32,682 nucleotides of DNA from an uncultured Clostridia bacterium. GTDB taxonomy: Bacteria; Bacillota; Clostridia; TANB77; CAG-508. Of this stretch, positions 1-11,643 are shown in pieces. The stretch is from positions 1 through 32,682 of the forward strand of contig CANRKZ010000013.1 in NCBI GenBank assembly GCA_947631335.1, in the 5' to 3' direction. The notes under the pieces are model-generated. The model was not told the origin of the DNA. It ran no database searches and saw only the letters and a program-made list of their open reading frames with translations. Numbering within the stretch: position 1 is the stretch's first letter; every line of letters begins with the position of its first letter. The position numbers and the translations under genes were made by a program.

Positions 1-756
1 GTTTCTTCCAATTCTTTTTCTGTACTAATATGAATGTTTTGATACTTTTGCATTCCTGTTCCTGCTGGGATTAACTTACCAATAATAACATTTTCTTTTA
101 ATCCTACTAAATCATCTATTTTTCCTTTAATTGCCGCTTCTGTTAGTACTCTTGTTGTTTCTTGGAAAGATGCTGCTGATAAAAAGCTATCCGTTGCAAG
201 AGATGCCTTTGTGATTCCAAGTAATACTCTCTTTCCAATTGCAGGTCGTTTTCCTTCTGCAATTGCTTGATTATTTTTATCTTCAAATTCATACATATCA
301 ATTAAAGAACCTGGGAACATATTCGTATCACAATTATCTTCTACTCTTACTTTTTTAAGCATTTGTCTACCAATTACTTCAATATGTTTATCATTAATAT
401 CAACACCTTGATTTCTATAAACTTTTTGTACTTCAGAAATCAAATATTCATATACACCTTCTGGTCCTTTAATTTCTAAGATTTCAGCTGGATTGATAGA
501 TCCTTCAATTAATGCCTGACCTGCTTCTACCATATCACCATCTTTTACTTTCATTTTTGAACCAAATGGAATTGTATAAGATTTCGAATTATCTTTAGAA
601 GTTACTATTACTTCTTTTTTCTTCTTGGTTTCTTTAATTTTTACTTTACCGTCAATTTCGGTAATAATTGCAAGTCCCTTTGGTTTTCTTGCCTCAAATA
701 GTTCTTCTACTCTAGGTAAACCTTGCGTAATATCTGCAACACCAGCAACTCCGTCC
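1..756 (-). CDS. rpoC: RNA polymerase beta' subunit, C-terminal part (continues beyond left window edge; different frame from 712..3546)
   Basis: The minus strand reads ...[30 protein letters not shown]... in the frame after the frameshift and ...[40 protein letters not shown] at the window edge. This is typical RpoC C-terminus, and the parts I translated by hand are open. Confidence 0.9.
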
Positions 757-3546
757 AGAGTGAATTGTTCTCATAGTAAGCTGTGTACCAGGTTCACCAA
801 TTGATTGTGCTGCAATAATACCAATTGATTCCCCGATAGAAACTAGATCTCTTCTTGCTAATCCCATACCATAACATTTTTGGCATACCCCATGTTTTGA
901 ACGACATCCTAAAACAGAACGAACTTGTAATTTTTCAATTCCAGCTGCTACTATTTTTTCTGCAATTTCTTCATTAATCATAGTATCTTTATCAACAATT
1001 AATTCTTTTGTTTCTGGATTAATTACATCTTCTACACTATATCTTCCTATTAGTCTTTCTTGCATTTTTTCGATAATTTGATTTCCATCTTTAATATCAT
1101 AAACCATGATTCCTTCTTTCGTTCCACAGTCGTGTTCGCGAACAATAATATCTTGTGAAACATCAACCAATCTTCTGGTTAAGTATCCAGAGTCAGCTGT
1201 CCTTAAAGCAGTATCGGAAAGTCCTTTACGTGCTCCATGAGCAGAAATAAAGTATTCCAAAGCATCTAATCCTTCTGCAAAAGATGATTTAATTGGAATT
1301 TCAACTGCTTTACCAGTTGTACTTGCCATAAGTCCACGAATACCTGCAATTTGTCTTAATTGGTTCATATTACCACGAGCTCCTGATTTTACCATCATGT
1401 AAATTGGATTTAACTCATCAAAGTTCTCCTCCATAGCATTACTTACTTTTTTAGTAGTATCTTCCCACACATTAATAACAGCATTATATCTTTCGTCATT
1501 AGTAATTAAACCACGTGCATATTGTTTTCGAATTGTTTCAACTTTTTCATCTGCCTCTGCAAGCAAATCTTTTTTCTTCTCTGGCACTTTTACATCATCC
1601 ATTGAGAAAGTAATACCTGCTAATGTAGAATATTTAAATCCTAGTGCTTTGATATAATCAATTACTTCTGCTGATTCTGTTAAGCCATGAATGTTAATTA
1701 CTCTTTCAATAATTTGCCCCATTGATTTTTTCATAACTGGGAAACTAATTTCATATTGGAATGGATCTTTGCTTCGGTCAATAAATCCTAAATCCTGAGG
1801 AATTCCTTGGTTAAATATAATTCTACCAACACTTGTTTCTATTTTTGCAGTTTTTAATTCTCCATCTATTTCTTTTGTTACTCTTACAAATATTTTACTA
1901 TGAATTCCCACATCATGATTTTCAAAAGCCATAATTGCTTCGTCAGGATCTTTAAAATATTTTCCTTCTCCTTTTTCGCCATCTAATACCATAGTTAAAT
2001 AATAACTTCCTAAAATCATGTCTAGTCTTGGTACTGAAACTGGTTTACCATCTTGTGGTTTTAGTAAATTGTTGGTTGATAGCATTAAATATCTAGATTC
2101 TGCTTGTGCTTCTGGTGATAATGGTAAATGCACTGCCATTTGGTCACCATCGAAGTCAGCATTGAAAGCTTCACAAACTAATGGATGAAGTTTAATTGCT
2201 CTTCCTTCTACTAAAACTGGTTCAAAACTTTGAATACCAAGTCTATGTAATGTTGGAGCACGGTTTAACATAACAGGGTGATCTTTAATAACTTCTTCTA
2301 AAATTCCCCATACTTCTGGTCTTAATCTTTCAACCATTCTCTTTGCATTTTTAATATTCTGCGCAATTCCTCTACCAACTAATTCTCTCATAACAAATGG
2401 TTTAAATAATTCAACTGCCATTTCTTTTGGAAGTCCACATTGATAAATCTTAAGTTCTGGTCCTACTACGATAACAGAACGTCCAGAATAATCAACACGT
2501 TTTCCTAGTAGGTTTTGCCTAAATCTTCCCTGTTTTCCTTTTAACATATCTGATAAAGATTTCAAAGGTCTATTTCCAGCTCCTGTTACTGGTCTTCCAC
2601 GTCTTCCATTATCAATTAAAGCATCTACTGATTCTTGAAGCATTCTTTTTTCGTTTCTTACAATAATCTCTGGTGCTCCTAATTCTAATAACCTCTTTAA
2701 ACGGTTATTTCTGTTAATCACTCTTCTGTATAAATCATTTAAATCTGATGTAGCAAATCTACCACCATCTAATTGAACCATTGGTCTTAATTCTGGCGGA
2801 ATAACTGGTATAACATTCATAACCATCCATTCAGGTCGATTTCCAGATATTCTAAATGCTTCTACCGTATCTAATCTCTTTACAAGTTTTACCTTTTTTT
2901 GTTCACTTGCATTTTCTAATTCTTTTCTGATTTCTAATGCTAACTTCTCTACATTAATTTGTTCTAGTAATTCTCTTAACGCTTCTGCTCCCATTTTTGC
3001 TTTAAAAGAACCTATACCATATTTTTCTTCTGCTTCATGATATTCTTTTTCATTTAACACTTGGCATTTTTCTAACCCAGAAGTTCCTTTGTCAATTACA
3101 ATATAAGATGCAAAATAAATTATCTTCTCTAAATTTCTTGGTGAAATATCTAACATTAAAGCAATTCTACTTGGAATCCCTTTAAAATACCAAATATGAG
3201 CAACTGGTGCTGCAAGTTCTATATGTCCCATTCTCTCACGTCTAACCTTTGATTTTGTAACTTCTACACCACATCTGTCGCATACAATTCCTTTATATCT
3301 TACTCTCTTATATTTACCACAGTGGCATTCCCAATCTTTTGTTGGTCCAAATATTCTTTCACAGAATAAACCATCTCTTTCTGGTTTCAAAGTTCTGTAA
3401 TTAATTGTCTCTGGTTTTTTAACTTCACCTTTTGACCATTCTCTTATTTGTTCATCTGATGCCACACCTATTTTTAATTTATTAAAAATATCTAATTCGT
3501 CCACTCTTTTTCCCCCTACAAATTTTATTGGATGTCTTGTTGACAC
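712..3546 (-). CDS. rpoC: RNA polymerase beta' subunit, N-terminal and central part (frame ends prematurely through an apparent frameshift)
   Basis: Contains the zinc-binding region [23 protein letters not shown], the catalytic [15 protein letters not shown] motif and [12 protein letters not shown]. The last ~11 residues ([13 protein letters not shown]) are out of frame. Confidence 0.97.
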   Translation of the reverse strand: MSTRHPIKFVGGKRVDELDIFNKLKIGVASDEQIREWSKGEVKKPETINYRTLKPERDGLFCERIFGPTKDWECHCGKYKRVRYKGIVCDRCGVEVTKSKVRRERMGHIELAAPVAHIWYFKGIPSRIALMLDISPRNLEKIIYFASYIVIDKGTSGLEKCQVLNEKEYHEAEEKYGIGSFKAKMGAEALRELLEQINVEKLALEIRKELENASEQKKVKLVKRLDTVEAFRISGNRPEWMVMNVIPVIPPELRPMVQLDGGRFATSDLNDLYRRVINRNNRLKRLLELGAPEIIVRNEKRMLQESVDALIDNGRRGRPVTGAGNRPLKSLSDMLKGKQGRFRQNLLGKRVDYSGRSVIVVGPELKIYQCGLPKEMAVELFKPFVMRELVGRGIAQNIKNAKRMVERLRPEVWGILEEVIKDHPVMLNRAPTLHRLGIQSFEPVLVEGRAIKLHPLVCEAFNADFDGDQMAVHLPLSPEAQAESRYLMLSTNNLLKPQDGKPVSVPRLDMILGSYYLTMVLDGEKGEGKYFKDPDEAIMAFENHDVGIHSKIFVRVTKEIDGELKTAKIETSVGRIIFNQGIPQDLGFIDRSKDPFQYEISFPVMKKSMGQIIERVINIHGLTESAEVIDYIKALGFKYSTLAGITFSMDDVKVPEKKKDLLAEADEKVETIRKQYARGLITNDERYNAVINVWEDTTKKVSNAMEENFDELNPIYMMVKSGARGNMNQLRQIAGIRGLMASTTGKAVEIPIKSSFAEGLDALEYFISAHGARKGLSDTALRTADSGYLTRRLVDVSQDIIVREHDCGTKEGIMVYDIKDGNQIIEKMQERLIGRYSVEDVINPETKELIVDKDTMINEEIAEKIVAAGIEKLQVRSVLGCRSKHGVCQKCYGMGLARRDLVSIGESIGIIAAQSIGEPGTQLTMRTIHSGRSCWCCRYYARFT

Positions 3547-3613
3547 ATTTTCTTTGGATACATTGTTCCATTTCTAATTGCCATTTAGACATTTGGGTAA
3601 TTTCAAAACAGAG

Positions 3614-3660
3614 AAAGAGGACTTTCCACTGCCTGAACAACCTCTTAGGGTCGCCTCTTT
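3614..3660 (-). other. Long hairpin in the rpoB-rpoC intergenic region
   Basis: Minus strand AAAGAG-gc-GAC ... GTC-CTCTTT (6+3 bp with a 2-nt bulge) enclosing a smaller CCT-AAG-AGG hairpin. No following T-run. Confidence 0.4.
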
Positions 3661-3691
3661 TCTTTTTGAAATTTATTTAATTAATCTCTTA

Positions 3692-6600
3692 TTACTCAAT
3701 AATATCATCATCATTATCTAAATTATCATTTGCTAAATCATTATCATACAACAATTCATCATCTTCATCATCTAATCCTTCAAATAATTCATCATTTCCA
3801 TCATCTAAAGAGTCTTCTACGTTGTGTTCAAGCAAAACATCTTTGTCTGCTTCTTCTCCATAACCATCTAAATCTCCATCAGCAATAACTTCTTCCTCTG
3901 TTAGAATTTCTTTTTCTTGGTTTGGATCATATTCAATTCCTTCTTCTATATTTTCTTTTAATTCTAGTTCTTCATTGTTTTCAGAATACAATCGTATATC
4001 TAATCCTAAAGATTGTAATTCTTTTACAAGAACTTTGAAACTTTCTGGAACTCCTGGTTCTGGAACATTTTCACCTTTTACAATTGCTTCATAAGTTTTA
4101 ACACGTCCTACTACATCATCTGATTTAACAGTTAACATTTCTTGTAATGTATAAGCTGCTCCATATGCTTCTAATGCCCAAACTTCCATTTCTCCGAAAC
4201 GTTGACCACCAAATTGAGCTTTTCCTCCTAATGGTTGTTGTGTTACTAATGAATATGGTCCAGTTGAACGAGCATGTATTTTATCATCAACTAAATGGTG
4301 TAACTTTAACATATACATAACTCCAACTGTTGTCGGTTTATCAAATGGGTCTCCTGTTCTTCCATCATACAAAAGTGTTTTTCCATCTTCACTCATGCCT
4401 GCTTCTCTTAATAATTCTCTTACATCTTCTTCTGTTGCCCCATCAAACACGGGTGTTGATATTTTCCATCCTAAAGCTTTTGCAGCTCCTCCTAAATGCA
4501 CTTCTAAAACTTGGCCTAAATTCATACGAGAAGGAACACCTAATGGATTTAATAAAATATCAATTGGTGTACCATCTGGCATAAATGGCATATCCTCTTC
4601 TGGTAGTACTCTTGAGATAACACCTTTATTACCATGACGTCCTGCCATCTTATCCCCAACGGAGATTTTTCTCTTAGTTGCAATATAACATCTGATAATT
4701 TGATTCACTCCTGGTCCTAATTCATCAGAGTTATCTCTTGTAAAAATTTTGACATCAACAATTGTTCCTGCTTCTCCATGTGGTACTCTTAAAGAAGTAT
4801 CTCTTACTTCTCTTGCTTTTTCACCAAAAATAGCTCTAAGCAATCTTTCTTCTGCTGTTAGTTCTGTTTCTCCCTTTGGAGTAACTTTACCAACTAAAAT
4901 ATCTCCTGGTCTAACTTCAGCTCCAATTCGGATAATTCCATTTTCATCTAAATCTTTTAATGAGTCATCACCAATGTTTGGAATATCCCTTGTAATTTCC
5001 TCTGCCCCTAATTTTGTATCACGACATTCACAATCATATTCTTCGATATGAATCGATGTAAATACATCTTCTTTTACTAATCTTTCATTAATCAAAATAG
5101 CATCCTCGTAATTATATCCTTCCCATGTTGAGAAAGCAACTAGTACGTTTTTACCAAGTGCCATTTCTCCATTTTGTGTAGATGGTCCATCTGCAATGGC
5201 ATCTCCTTTTTTTACCTTTTCGCCTCTTTTAACGATTGGTTTTTGGTTAATACAAGTTCCACCATTTGTTCTTTTAAATTTGCGTAATTTATGTATAACT
5301 GTTTTACCATTTTTGTACTTAACAGTAATGCTATCACCTGTTACTTTTTCAATAACACCATCATCTTCTGCTAAAACTAAAATCCCAGAATCTTTTGCTG
5401 CTCTATATTCAATTCCTGTTCCAACAATTGGGCTTTCTGTAATCATAAGTGGAACAGCTTGACGTTGCATGTTTGCACCCATCAAAGCTCTTTTTGCATC
5501 ATCATGTTCTAAGAACGGAATCATAGCTGCAGCAATTGAAACCAATTGTTTTGGTGATACATCGACATATTGTACTCTATCACGATCTACTTCAATTACT
5601 TCATTTTTAAATCTTACTCTAACTCTTTTGTTTATGAATTTTCCATTTTTATCAACTGGTTCAGAACTTTGTGCAATAATATAATTATCTTCTATGTCAG
5701 CACTCATATATTCAACAATATCTGTTAATTTATGTGTTTCAGGATCTACTTTTCGATAAGGTGTTTCAATAAATCCATATTCATTGATACTTGCAAAAGA
5801 AGAAAGCGCTGAAATAAGTCCAATGTTTGGTCCTTCTGGAGATTCTATTGGGCACAATCTACCATAATGGGTATAGTGAACGTCACGGACTTCAAATCCT
5901 GCTCTTTCCCTTGTTAAACCACCTGGTCCTAAAGCAGATATTCTTCTTTTATGAGTTAATTCTGATAGCGGATTTGTTTGATCCATAAATTGTGACAACT
6001 GTGAACTCCCAAAGAACTCACGAATGGCTGATGTAATTGGCTTTGTATTAATTAGGGTTTGTGGTGTTACGACATCTAAATCTTGAATTGTCATTCTTTC
6101 ACGTACAACTCTTTCTAATCTAGTTAAACCAATTCTAAATTGATTTTGTAATAATTCACCCACACAACGAATTCTACGGTTTGCTAAATGGTCAATATCA
6201 TCTGGTGTTCCTAATCCGTGTGAAAGATTTAATAAATAGCTAACCGATGCAATCATATCTTCTGTCGTAATATGTTTTGGCACCAATTCATCCATTCTTT
6301 CTTCTATTGCTTTGACTAAATCTTTTTCATCTGTATTATCTATAATATTTTTCAATACATTATAATTCACTAATTCTTTAATATGTAACTTACTTAAATC
6401 AACCTTTGGTAATACTTTATGGATATTTACTGTACTGTTTCCTATAATTCTTACTTTCTTTTCTCCTACCATAATGTCTACCATATTAATTCCTGCATTT
6501 TGGATATTCTCTGCAACCTCTTCTGATATTATTTCTCCTGCCTGTACAAAAATTTCTCCTGTTTCACTGTCTATAATATCATTTACAGCTATCTTATCCT

Positions 6601-7459
6601 TAATTCTTGTAGCTAATGATAATTTTTGATTAAACTTATATCTTCCAACTTTTGCTAGATCATAACGTTTATTATCATAAAATAATCCATTAAATAAATT
6701 TCTTGCTGCATCAACTGTTGGAAGTTCCCCTGGTCTTAATTTTTTATAAATTTCAATTAATGCTTCTTCTTGATCTTTAATGGTATCTTTACTAATTGTT
6801 GCTTTTAGCATTTCTTCTTCACCAAACAAATCTAATATTTGGCTATCTGTTGCTATTCCAATAGCTCTAAGCAACGTGGTTACTGGTACCTTTCTAGTTC
6901 TATCTACACGTACCCAGAAGATATCATTTCCATCTGTTTCATATTCTAACCAAGCACCCCTTAATGGCATAACTGTTGAATTATAAGTTCTTTTCCCAGT
7001 TTTTGTATCAAATTCTTCTCCATAGTAACATCCTGGTGAACGTACTAATTGGCTTACTACTACTCTTTCTGCTCCATTAATAACGAATGTTCCACTATCT
7101 GTCATAAGTGGAAAGTCTCCTAAGTAAATTTCTTGTTCTTTAATTTCACCTGTCTCACGATTAATTAGTCTTACCTTTACATGTAATCTTGTAGAATAAG
7201 TAGCATCTCTTTCTTTTGCTTCTTCTACGGAATATTTTGTTTTGTCCTCCATGTAATAATCGAAAAATTCAAGAACTAAATTTCCAGAATAGTCTTCAAT
7301 TGGTGAAATATCTTTTAGCACTTCACCTAGTCCTTCTTCTACAAACCAGTCATATGAATCTTTTTGGACTTTAATTAAGTTTGGCATTTCAATATAGTCG
7401 CCAACCTTTGCGAAATCTTTACGAGAAGCTTTCTCGTATTTAACTTCTTTAATTTTCAA
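3692..7459 (-). CDS. rpoB: RNA polymerase beta subunit
   Basis: Hallmark [68 protein letters not shown] and [15 protein letters not shown]. The track starts at a GTG at 7468; TTG at 7459 with upstream GAGGTGA looks like the better start. Acidic C-terminal tail. Confidence 0.97.
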   Translation of the reverse strand: MKIKEVKYEKASRKDFAKVGDYIEMPNLIKVQKDSYDWFVEEGLGEVLKDISPIEDYSGNLVLEFFDYYMEDKTKYSVEEAKERDATYSTRLHVKVRLINRETGEIKEQEIYLGDFPLMTDSGTFVINGAERVVVSQLVRSPGCYYGEEFDTKTGKRTYNSTVMPLRGAWLEYETDGNDIFWVRVDRTRKVPVTTLLRAIGIATDSQILDLFGEEEMLKATISKDTIKDQEEALIEIYKKLRPGELPTVDAARNLFNGLFYDNKRYDLAKVGRYKFNQKLSLATRIKDKIAVNDIIDSETGEIFVQAGEIISEEVAENIQNAGINMVDIMVGEKKVRIIGNSTVNIHKVLPKVDLSKLHIKELVNYNVLKNIIDNTDEKDLVKAIEERMDELVPKHITTEDMIASVSYLLNLSHGLGTPDDIDHLANRRIRCVGELLQNQFRIGLTRLERVVRERMTIQDLDVVTPQTLINTKPITSAIREFFGSSQLSQFMDQTNPLSELTHKRRISALGPGGLTRERAGFEVRDVHYTHYGRLCPIESPEGPNIGLISALSSFASINEYGFIETPYRKVDPETHKLTDIVEYMSADIEDNYIIAQSSEPVDKNGKFINKRVRVRFKNEVIEVDRDRVQYVDVSPKQLVSIAAAMIPFLEHDDAKRALMGANMQRQAVPLMITESPIVGTGIEYRAAKDSGILVLAEDDGVIEKVTGDSITVKYKNGKTVIHKLRKFKRTNGGTCINQKPIVKRGEKVKKGDAIADGPSTQNGEMALGKNVLVAFSTWEGYNYEDAILINERLVKEDVFTSIHIEEYDCECRDTKLGAEEITRDIPNIGDDSLKDLDENGIIRIGAEVRPGDILVGKVTPKGETELTAEERLLRAIFGEKAREVRDTSLRVPHGEAGTIVDVKIFTRDNSDELGPGVNQIIRCYIATKRKISVGDKMAGRHGNKGVISRVLPEEDMPFMPDGTPIDILLNPLGVPSRMNLGQVLEVHLGGAAKALGWKISTPVFDGATEEDVRELLREAGMSEDGKTLLYDGRTGDPFDKPTTVGVMYMLKLHHLVDDKIHARSTGPYSLVTQQPLGGKAQFGGQRFGEMEVWALEAYGAAYTLQEMLTVKSDDVVGRVKTYEAIVKGENVPEPGVPESFKVLVKELQSLGLDIRLYSENNEELELKENIEEGIEYDPNQEKEILTEEEVIADGDLDGYGEEADKDVLLEHNVEDSLDDGNDELFEGLDDEDDELLYDNDLANDNLDNDDDIIE

Positions 7460-7507
7460 AAAAATCACCTCATAAAATGTATTTAAGCAGAAATAAATAT
7501 ATATTAT

Positions 7508-7616
7508 TTAAAAGAAGTCCCTCTTAAATAACAATTTGCTTACTAAGATCTTGATCGTCTGCTTTTACGTATCAAAATTACTTAGGGCTCCTTGCCTTTA
7601 ATTCCTCTTCTTTTAA
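7508..7616 (-). ncRNA. Candidate structured 5' leader element of rpoB mRNA
   Basis: Minus strand closing stem TTAAAAGAAG (7616-7607) / CTTCTTTTAA (7517-7508), 10 bp perfect. Inside are GGC-AAGGA-GCC, CTAAG/CTTAG and GATC-AA-GATC. No Rfam search was possible. Confidence 0.4.
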
Positions 7617-7688
7617 TTTTAAACTTTTGAATCTTAAATTATTTTGATTTTAAAGATTAACTTGTACTTTTCATAAACGGCATTAAAA

Positions 7689-7723
7689 GAGCTGTTGAAA
7701 ACCTTTTGTTTTTCAACTGGCTC
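7689..7723. terminator. Intrinsic terminator/attenuator-like hairpin inside the rpoB leader
   Basis: Minus strand GAGC-CA-GTTGAAAA...TTTTCAAC-A-GCTC followed by TTTTAAT. The plus strand has TTTTTTT nearby, so it could act in either direction. Confidence 0.55.
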
Positions 7724-7823
7724 TAGCATTTTTTTATCTTATTGCTTTTGCTGATAAAATTTTATTTTAATCACCTTTGTTCCCTTTTTTATTTTGGGTA
7801 TGTCCGTTATACGAATTGCTCCT

Positions 7824-7853
7824 ATGATATCATATTTTACTTACGGATGTCAA
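7824..7853 (-). promoter_or_regulatory. Sigma-A-type promoter for rpoBC
   Basis: Minus strand TTGACA (7853-7848), 18-nt spacer, TATCAT (7829-7824). Confidence 0.6.
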
Positions 7854-7999
7854 GGGTTTCAAATTATTTTTATAATCAAAAAAATAAAAATGTTTAACTT
7901 TCTAATAAAAGTATAGCCAAACGCTCTTTTTTAATGATTCTTTAAATAAATTAATTCTTGCTATAAACCTCCTATGTTTAAAAGATATACATTCATTTT

Positions 8000-8497
8000 T
8001 TAACTAAGTAATGTACCAATTGCTCCAAAAACTCCGGCAGAGGCTAGTCCCATTATAATACCAGCCAAAATTACTCCTAACATAACAGCAATAACACTTT
8101 TCTTAAAATCCATATCCAAAAGACTTGCTGCTAATGTTCCTGTCCATGCCCCTGTTCCCGGAAGAGGTATTCCAACAAAAAGGAACAAAGCCCAATATAA
8201 TCCCTTTCCTGCTTTTTCCTGCAATTTTTTTCCGCCTTTTTCTCCTTTTTCTAAACAAAATCTAAAAAATTTTCCTATTATCTTTTTATCTGCTCCCCAA
8301 ACTAAAATCTTTCTTGCAAAAAAGAAAATAAATGGTACTGGTAACATATTTCCTATAATACAAGTTATATAAAGTGAAAGAATTGGTAACGGATTTCCTA
8401 ATAATCCACTTAATCCTATTGGTACAGCTCCTCTTAATTCAATTAAAGGTACCATTGATATTAAAAATACCAACAAATATTTTTTTAACATAAACAA
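8000..8497 (-). CDS. COG2426 / small multidrug export-like integral membrane protein
   Basis: VPLIELRGAVPIGL, NMLPVPFIFFFARKIL and FLFVGIPLPGTGAWTGTLAASLL motifs typical of this family. Confidence 0.8.
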   Translation of the reverse strand: MFMLKKYLLVFLISMVPLIELRGAVPIGLSGLLGNPLPILSLYITCIIGNMLPVPFIFFFARKILVWGADKKIIGKFFRFCLEKGEKGGKKLQEKAGKGLYWALFLFVGIPLPGTGAWTGTLAASLLDMDFKKSVIAVMLGVILAGIIMGLASAGVFGAIGTLLS

Positions 8498-8702
8498 TCT
8501 CCTTTTTTTATTTTTATTACTATTCTATTTTAAAACTTATGTTTTCTGTATATAATGAATAAAACATATTAACAAGTTATCCGTTATAGAATAACACATC
8601 AAATAACAAGTATTGTAACTCCAAAATTTTTGATTCTTTTTTTAGTTAAACAACTAATACCAAAAATAAGTATATACTTTTTAGTCATACTATTCATATT
8701 GT

Positions 8703-9488
8703 TTATCTGCTTTCATCCCATTCTTTTTCTGGCGTTTCTTTCGAATCAATTCCCCACTTAACTCGATCTATATTCTCATGAAATAACTCTGCAATATCTA
8801 CATCACTTTTCCCTTCTTTATGCATTCTTTTAATTTTGATATTCAAGTCTTTTTGTTTATTTATCTCTCTAATTGCATCAACCGTATAAAATCCTAATTT
8901 TTTTGCTATTTGTCCAGCACTCATTCCTTCTTTATAATATTTCATAACATTATAACTTAATTCTTGTTTTTTAATTATATCCATAATTTTATTTGGATCT
9001 TTTTTATTCATGCTACCATCATATACATCTCTTACAATTGCCTTTGCATTTGTAAATCTACCTAGTTGTACATATATTTGTGCTAACTCACTAACTTCAT
9101 AAAGAATTGGTTTAGAATATTTTTTCTTAATTATCTTATTTTTTATTTTTTTTAACAATTCTTCATTATATTCTTCTCCAAGCATGATTTTTCTTTTTAT
9201 TTCTAGTAAATTTTTTACTGTTTTATTAACACTTTTTTCTTTTTGTGAATCTAATAATTGATTTTCTATTTGTTTTTTCTGGTTCGTATCTTCATTGTTT
9301 TGAATAAAAACAACATTATTTTTTTGATTATGTATTCTTGTTTCTGCTTGCGAAACTTGTTTTTTACTTTCTGAAATAATTTTTATAACTTCTCCTTTTG
9401 TTTTGTTTGTAGTAGATGCAATTTCCTTTATTGGCACTTTTCTTGCATACATATTAATAATAAACTTTTTTATAATATCATCACTCAT
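8703..9488 (-). CDS. Hypothetical protein with several helix-turn-helix-like segments
   Basis: ATG at 9488 (MSDDIIKK...) is preceded by AAGGAGAAGAGT; the track's 9524 start is a TTG. HTH-like segments: KVPIKEIASTTNKTKGEVIKII, GMSAGQIAKKLGFYTVDAIREI, GKSDVDIAELFHENIDRVKWGI. Confidence 0.6.
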   Translation of the reverse strand: MSDDIIKKFIINMYARKVPIKEIASTTNKTKGEVIKIISESKKQVSQAETRIHNQKNNVVFIQNNEDTNQKKQIENQLLDSQKEKSVNKTVKNLLEIKRKIMLGEEYNEELLKKIKNKIIKKKYSKPILYEVSELAQIYVQLGRFTNAKAIVRDVYDGSMNKKDPNKIMDIIKKQELSYNVMKYYKEGMSAGQIAKKLGFYTVDAIREINKQKDLNIKIKRMHKEGKSDVDIAELFHENIDRVKWGIDSKETPEKEWDESR

Positions 9489-9555
9489 ACTCTTCTCCTT
9501 TTTTATTTGATTGTTACTATTCAATTTTTAATAAACAAAAATATTATATTTTCCG

Positions 9556-10701
9556 CTAGATTTCTATTTCTTTTTGTTTTTCTTTTTTTGATAATTTCAA
9601 ATTCACATAGTCTTTTACTACAATCTTTATTACAGCAATAACGGGAACAGCTAAAAACATTCCCAATATTCCAAAATATGCTCCTCCAACAGTAACTGCA
9701 AATATAACTAAAAGTGGACTTATTTTTAAAGATTGTCCTACAATTTTAGGATTTATTATATTGGCATCAATTTGTTGTAATGCAACAACTACAATTAGCA
9801 TCCAAATCGTCTGTGTAATTCCTCCTGTTATTAATGTAATAATGGTAGCTACGCCTATTGCAATAATTGCTCCAAAATATGGTATCATATTAAATAATCC
9901 TATTAAAAATCCCAATAATGGGGCAAATTTAACTCCCATAATAGTAAGCGAAATGGTTACCAAAATTCCTACCACTACAGCATCTAGAAACTGACTTGCA
10001 ATAAATTTAAAAAATATCTCATTGGAGTTATTAAAATATTTATCAATATTTTTATAAGTTTTATCTTTAAATATCGCACTAGCAAATTTTTTTAAAAATT
10101 CTAATATTTGATCTCTTTCTATTAAAATATAAACTGATACTATTCCAGCAACAAATATATCAAATACACTCGTTACTGCATCTATAGCTCCCATAATATA
10201 TCCTAACATTTTATCTAAATTAAAATATTGTTTAAAATTAATATTTTGAATATAATGGATTCCTTCTTGTACGATTTCGCCTTTAAATATAGAATCTTCT
10301 GGTAAACTATTATATTTACTAATAGCAATTTCAAAATATCCTTGTATATTATTAAATAAATCTATAACACTTTCGATTACAACTGGCAAAATCACGTTAA
10401 ATAACATAATAATCAATAATAAGATAATTAAATATACACTTGCAACACTCAAACTTCTAGCTTTTTTTCTAATAAATTTAATTTTAGATTTTCGATAAAT
10501 TTCTTCTATTTTTTTACAGGGCATAAATACTAAATATGCAATAAAAATTCCAACTAAAAATGGACTTATAATACCAAAAAATTTCCCTACCATATTAATT
10601 ATTTCTTCAAAATTATCAAATGCTTTATAAACTACAATAATTGCTACTCCTAGAAAAAACCAGTAAATCCATTTTTTCCAATGATTTCTAATTTCATTCA
10701 T
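9556..10701 (-). CDS. AI-2E family transporter / permease
   Basis: Multi-TM protein with the characteristic NPKIVGQSLKISPLLVIFAVTVGGAYFGILGMFLAVPVIAVIKIVV. Confidence 0.9.
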   Translation of the reverse strand: MNEIRNHWKKWIYWFFLGVAIIVVYKAFDNFEEIINMVGKFFGIISPFLVGIFIAYLVFMPCKKIEEIYRKSKIKFIRKKARSLSVASVYLIILLLIIMLFNVILPVVIESVIDLFNNIQGYFEIAISKYNSLPEDSIFKGEIVQEGIHYIQNINFKQYFNLDKMLGYIMGAIDAVTSVFDIFVAGIVSVYILIERDQILEFLKKFASAIFKDKTYKNIDKYFNNSNEIFFKFIASQFLDAVVVGILVTISLTIMGVKFAPLLGFLIGLFNMIPYFGAIIAIGVATIITLITGGITQTIWMLIVVVALQQIDANIINPKIVGQSLKISPLLVIFAVTVGGAYFGILGMFLAVPVIAVIKIVVKDYVNLKLSKKEKQKEIEI

Positions 10702-10725
10702 TTTCCGTTCTCCCTTTATTATTAC

Positions 10726-11481
10726 TTAAATTTCTATCTCTAATTCAACAGGGCAATGATCACTTCCCATAATTTGGTCATCAATTTTTGCTTCTTTTAT
10801 TTTGTCTGCAATATCATTTGAAACAATAAAGTAATCAATCCTCCATCCTACATTCTTTTCTCTTGCTTTTCTCATATAAGACCACCAAGTATAAGCATTT
10901 TCTTGATTTGGGTATAGATATCGAAAGCTATCTGTAAATCCTACTGATAACAATTCTGTCATTTTATTTCTTTCTTCATCAGTAAATCCTGCATTTCTTT
11001 TATTCGTTTTTGGATTTCTTAAATCAATCTCTTTATGAGCTACATTTAAATCTCCACACATAATAACTGGTTTTGATTGATTTAATTTTAATAAATATTT
11101 TCTAATTTCATCTTCCCATTCTTGTCTATATTCTAATCTTTCTAATTCTCTTTTAGAATTTGGTGTATAAATTGTAACTATATAAAATTTATGATATTCT
11201 AAAGTAATTACTCTTCCTTCTTTATCATGTTCTTCTATTCCAATTCCATATTGAACATGGATTGGGTCCTTTTTCGTAAATATTGCTGTGCCAGAATATC
11301 CCCTCTTTTGCGCACTATTCCAATAACTTTTGTACCCTTCAAATTCTAGTTCAATTTGGTCTGGTTGACATTTGGTTTCTTGAATACAAAAAATATCACT
11401 ATCAACTTGTTTAAAAAATTCTTTAAATCCTTTGTCTATACATGCTCTGATTCCATTTACATTCCATGAAACTAATTTCAT
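10726..11481 (-). CDS. xth: Exodeoxyribonuclease III
   Basis: MKLVSWNVNGIRACIDKGF, DIFCIQETKCQ, CGDLNVAHKEIDL, TWWSY, GWRIDYFIVS and SDHCPVELEI motifs. Confidence 0.95.
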   Translation of the reverse strand: MKLVSWNVNGIRACIDKGFKEFFKQVDSDIFCIQETKCQPDQIELEFEGYKSYWNSAQKRGYSGTAIFTKKDPIHVQYGIGIEEHDKEGRVITLEYHKFYIVTIYTPNSKRELERLEYRQEWEDEIRKYLLKLNQSKPVIMCGDLNVAHKEIDLRNPKTNKRNAGFTDEERNKMTELLSVGFTDSFRYLYPNQENAYTWWSYMRKAREKNVGWRIDYFIVSNDIADKIKEAKIDDQIMGSDHCPVELEIEI

Positions 11482-11594
11482 ATTTCCACCTTTCTAAAAT
11501 AGATATATTTTTACCATTATCCATTAATTTAAATCTTCTATATTTTACTATATATATCACCAAATAGCAACCCTCGTCCATTATTAATTCAACA

Positions 11595-11623
11595 AAAAAG
11601 TTATTCTTAACGAATAACTTTTT
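11595..11623 (-). terminator. Intrinsic terminator downstream of the 3D-domain gene
   Basis: AAAAAGTTATTC-TTAAC-GAATAACTTTTT, 12-bp perfect stem with U-run. Confidence 0.75.
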
Positions 11624-11643
11624 CTTCTCTATTTTATCATTTT

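Noticed and set aside
712-790. Intein, intron or mobile insertion splitting rpoC
   Set aside because: The two frames join with a single extra base and no inserted sequence; no intein or intron motifs are present.
5820-6060. Rifampicin-resistance substitution in rpoB
   Set aside because: The cluster [32 protein letters not shown] carries the usual sensitive residues.
4330-6986. Plus-strand ORFs inside rpoB (84, 80, 100, 88, 71 and 68 aa)
   Set aside because: They are antisense to a clearly conserved coding gene, overlap each other, and have low-complexity translations with no convincing RBS.
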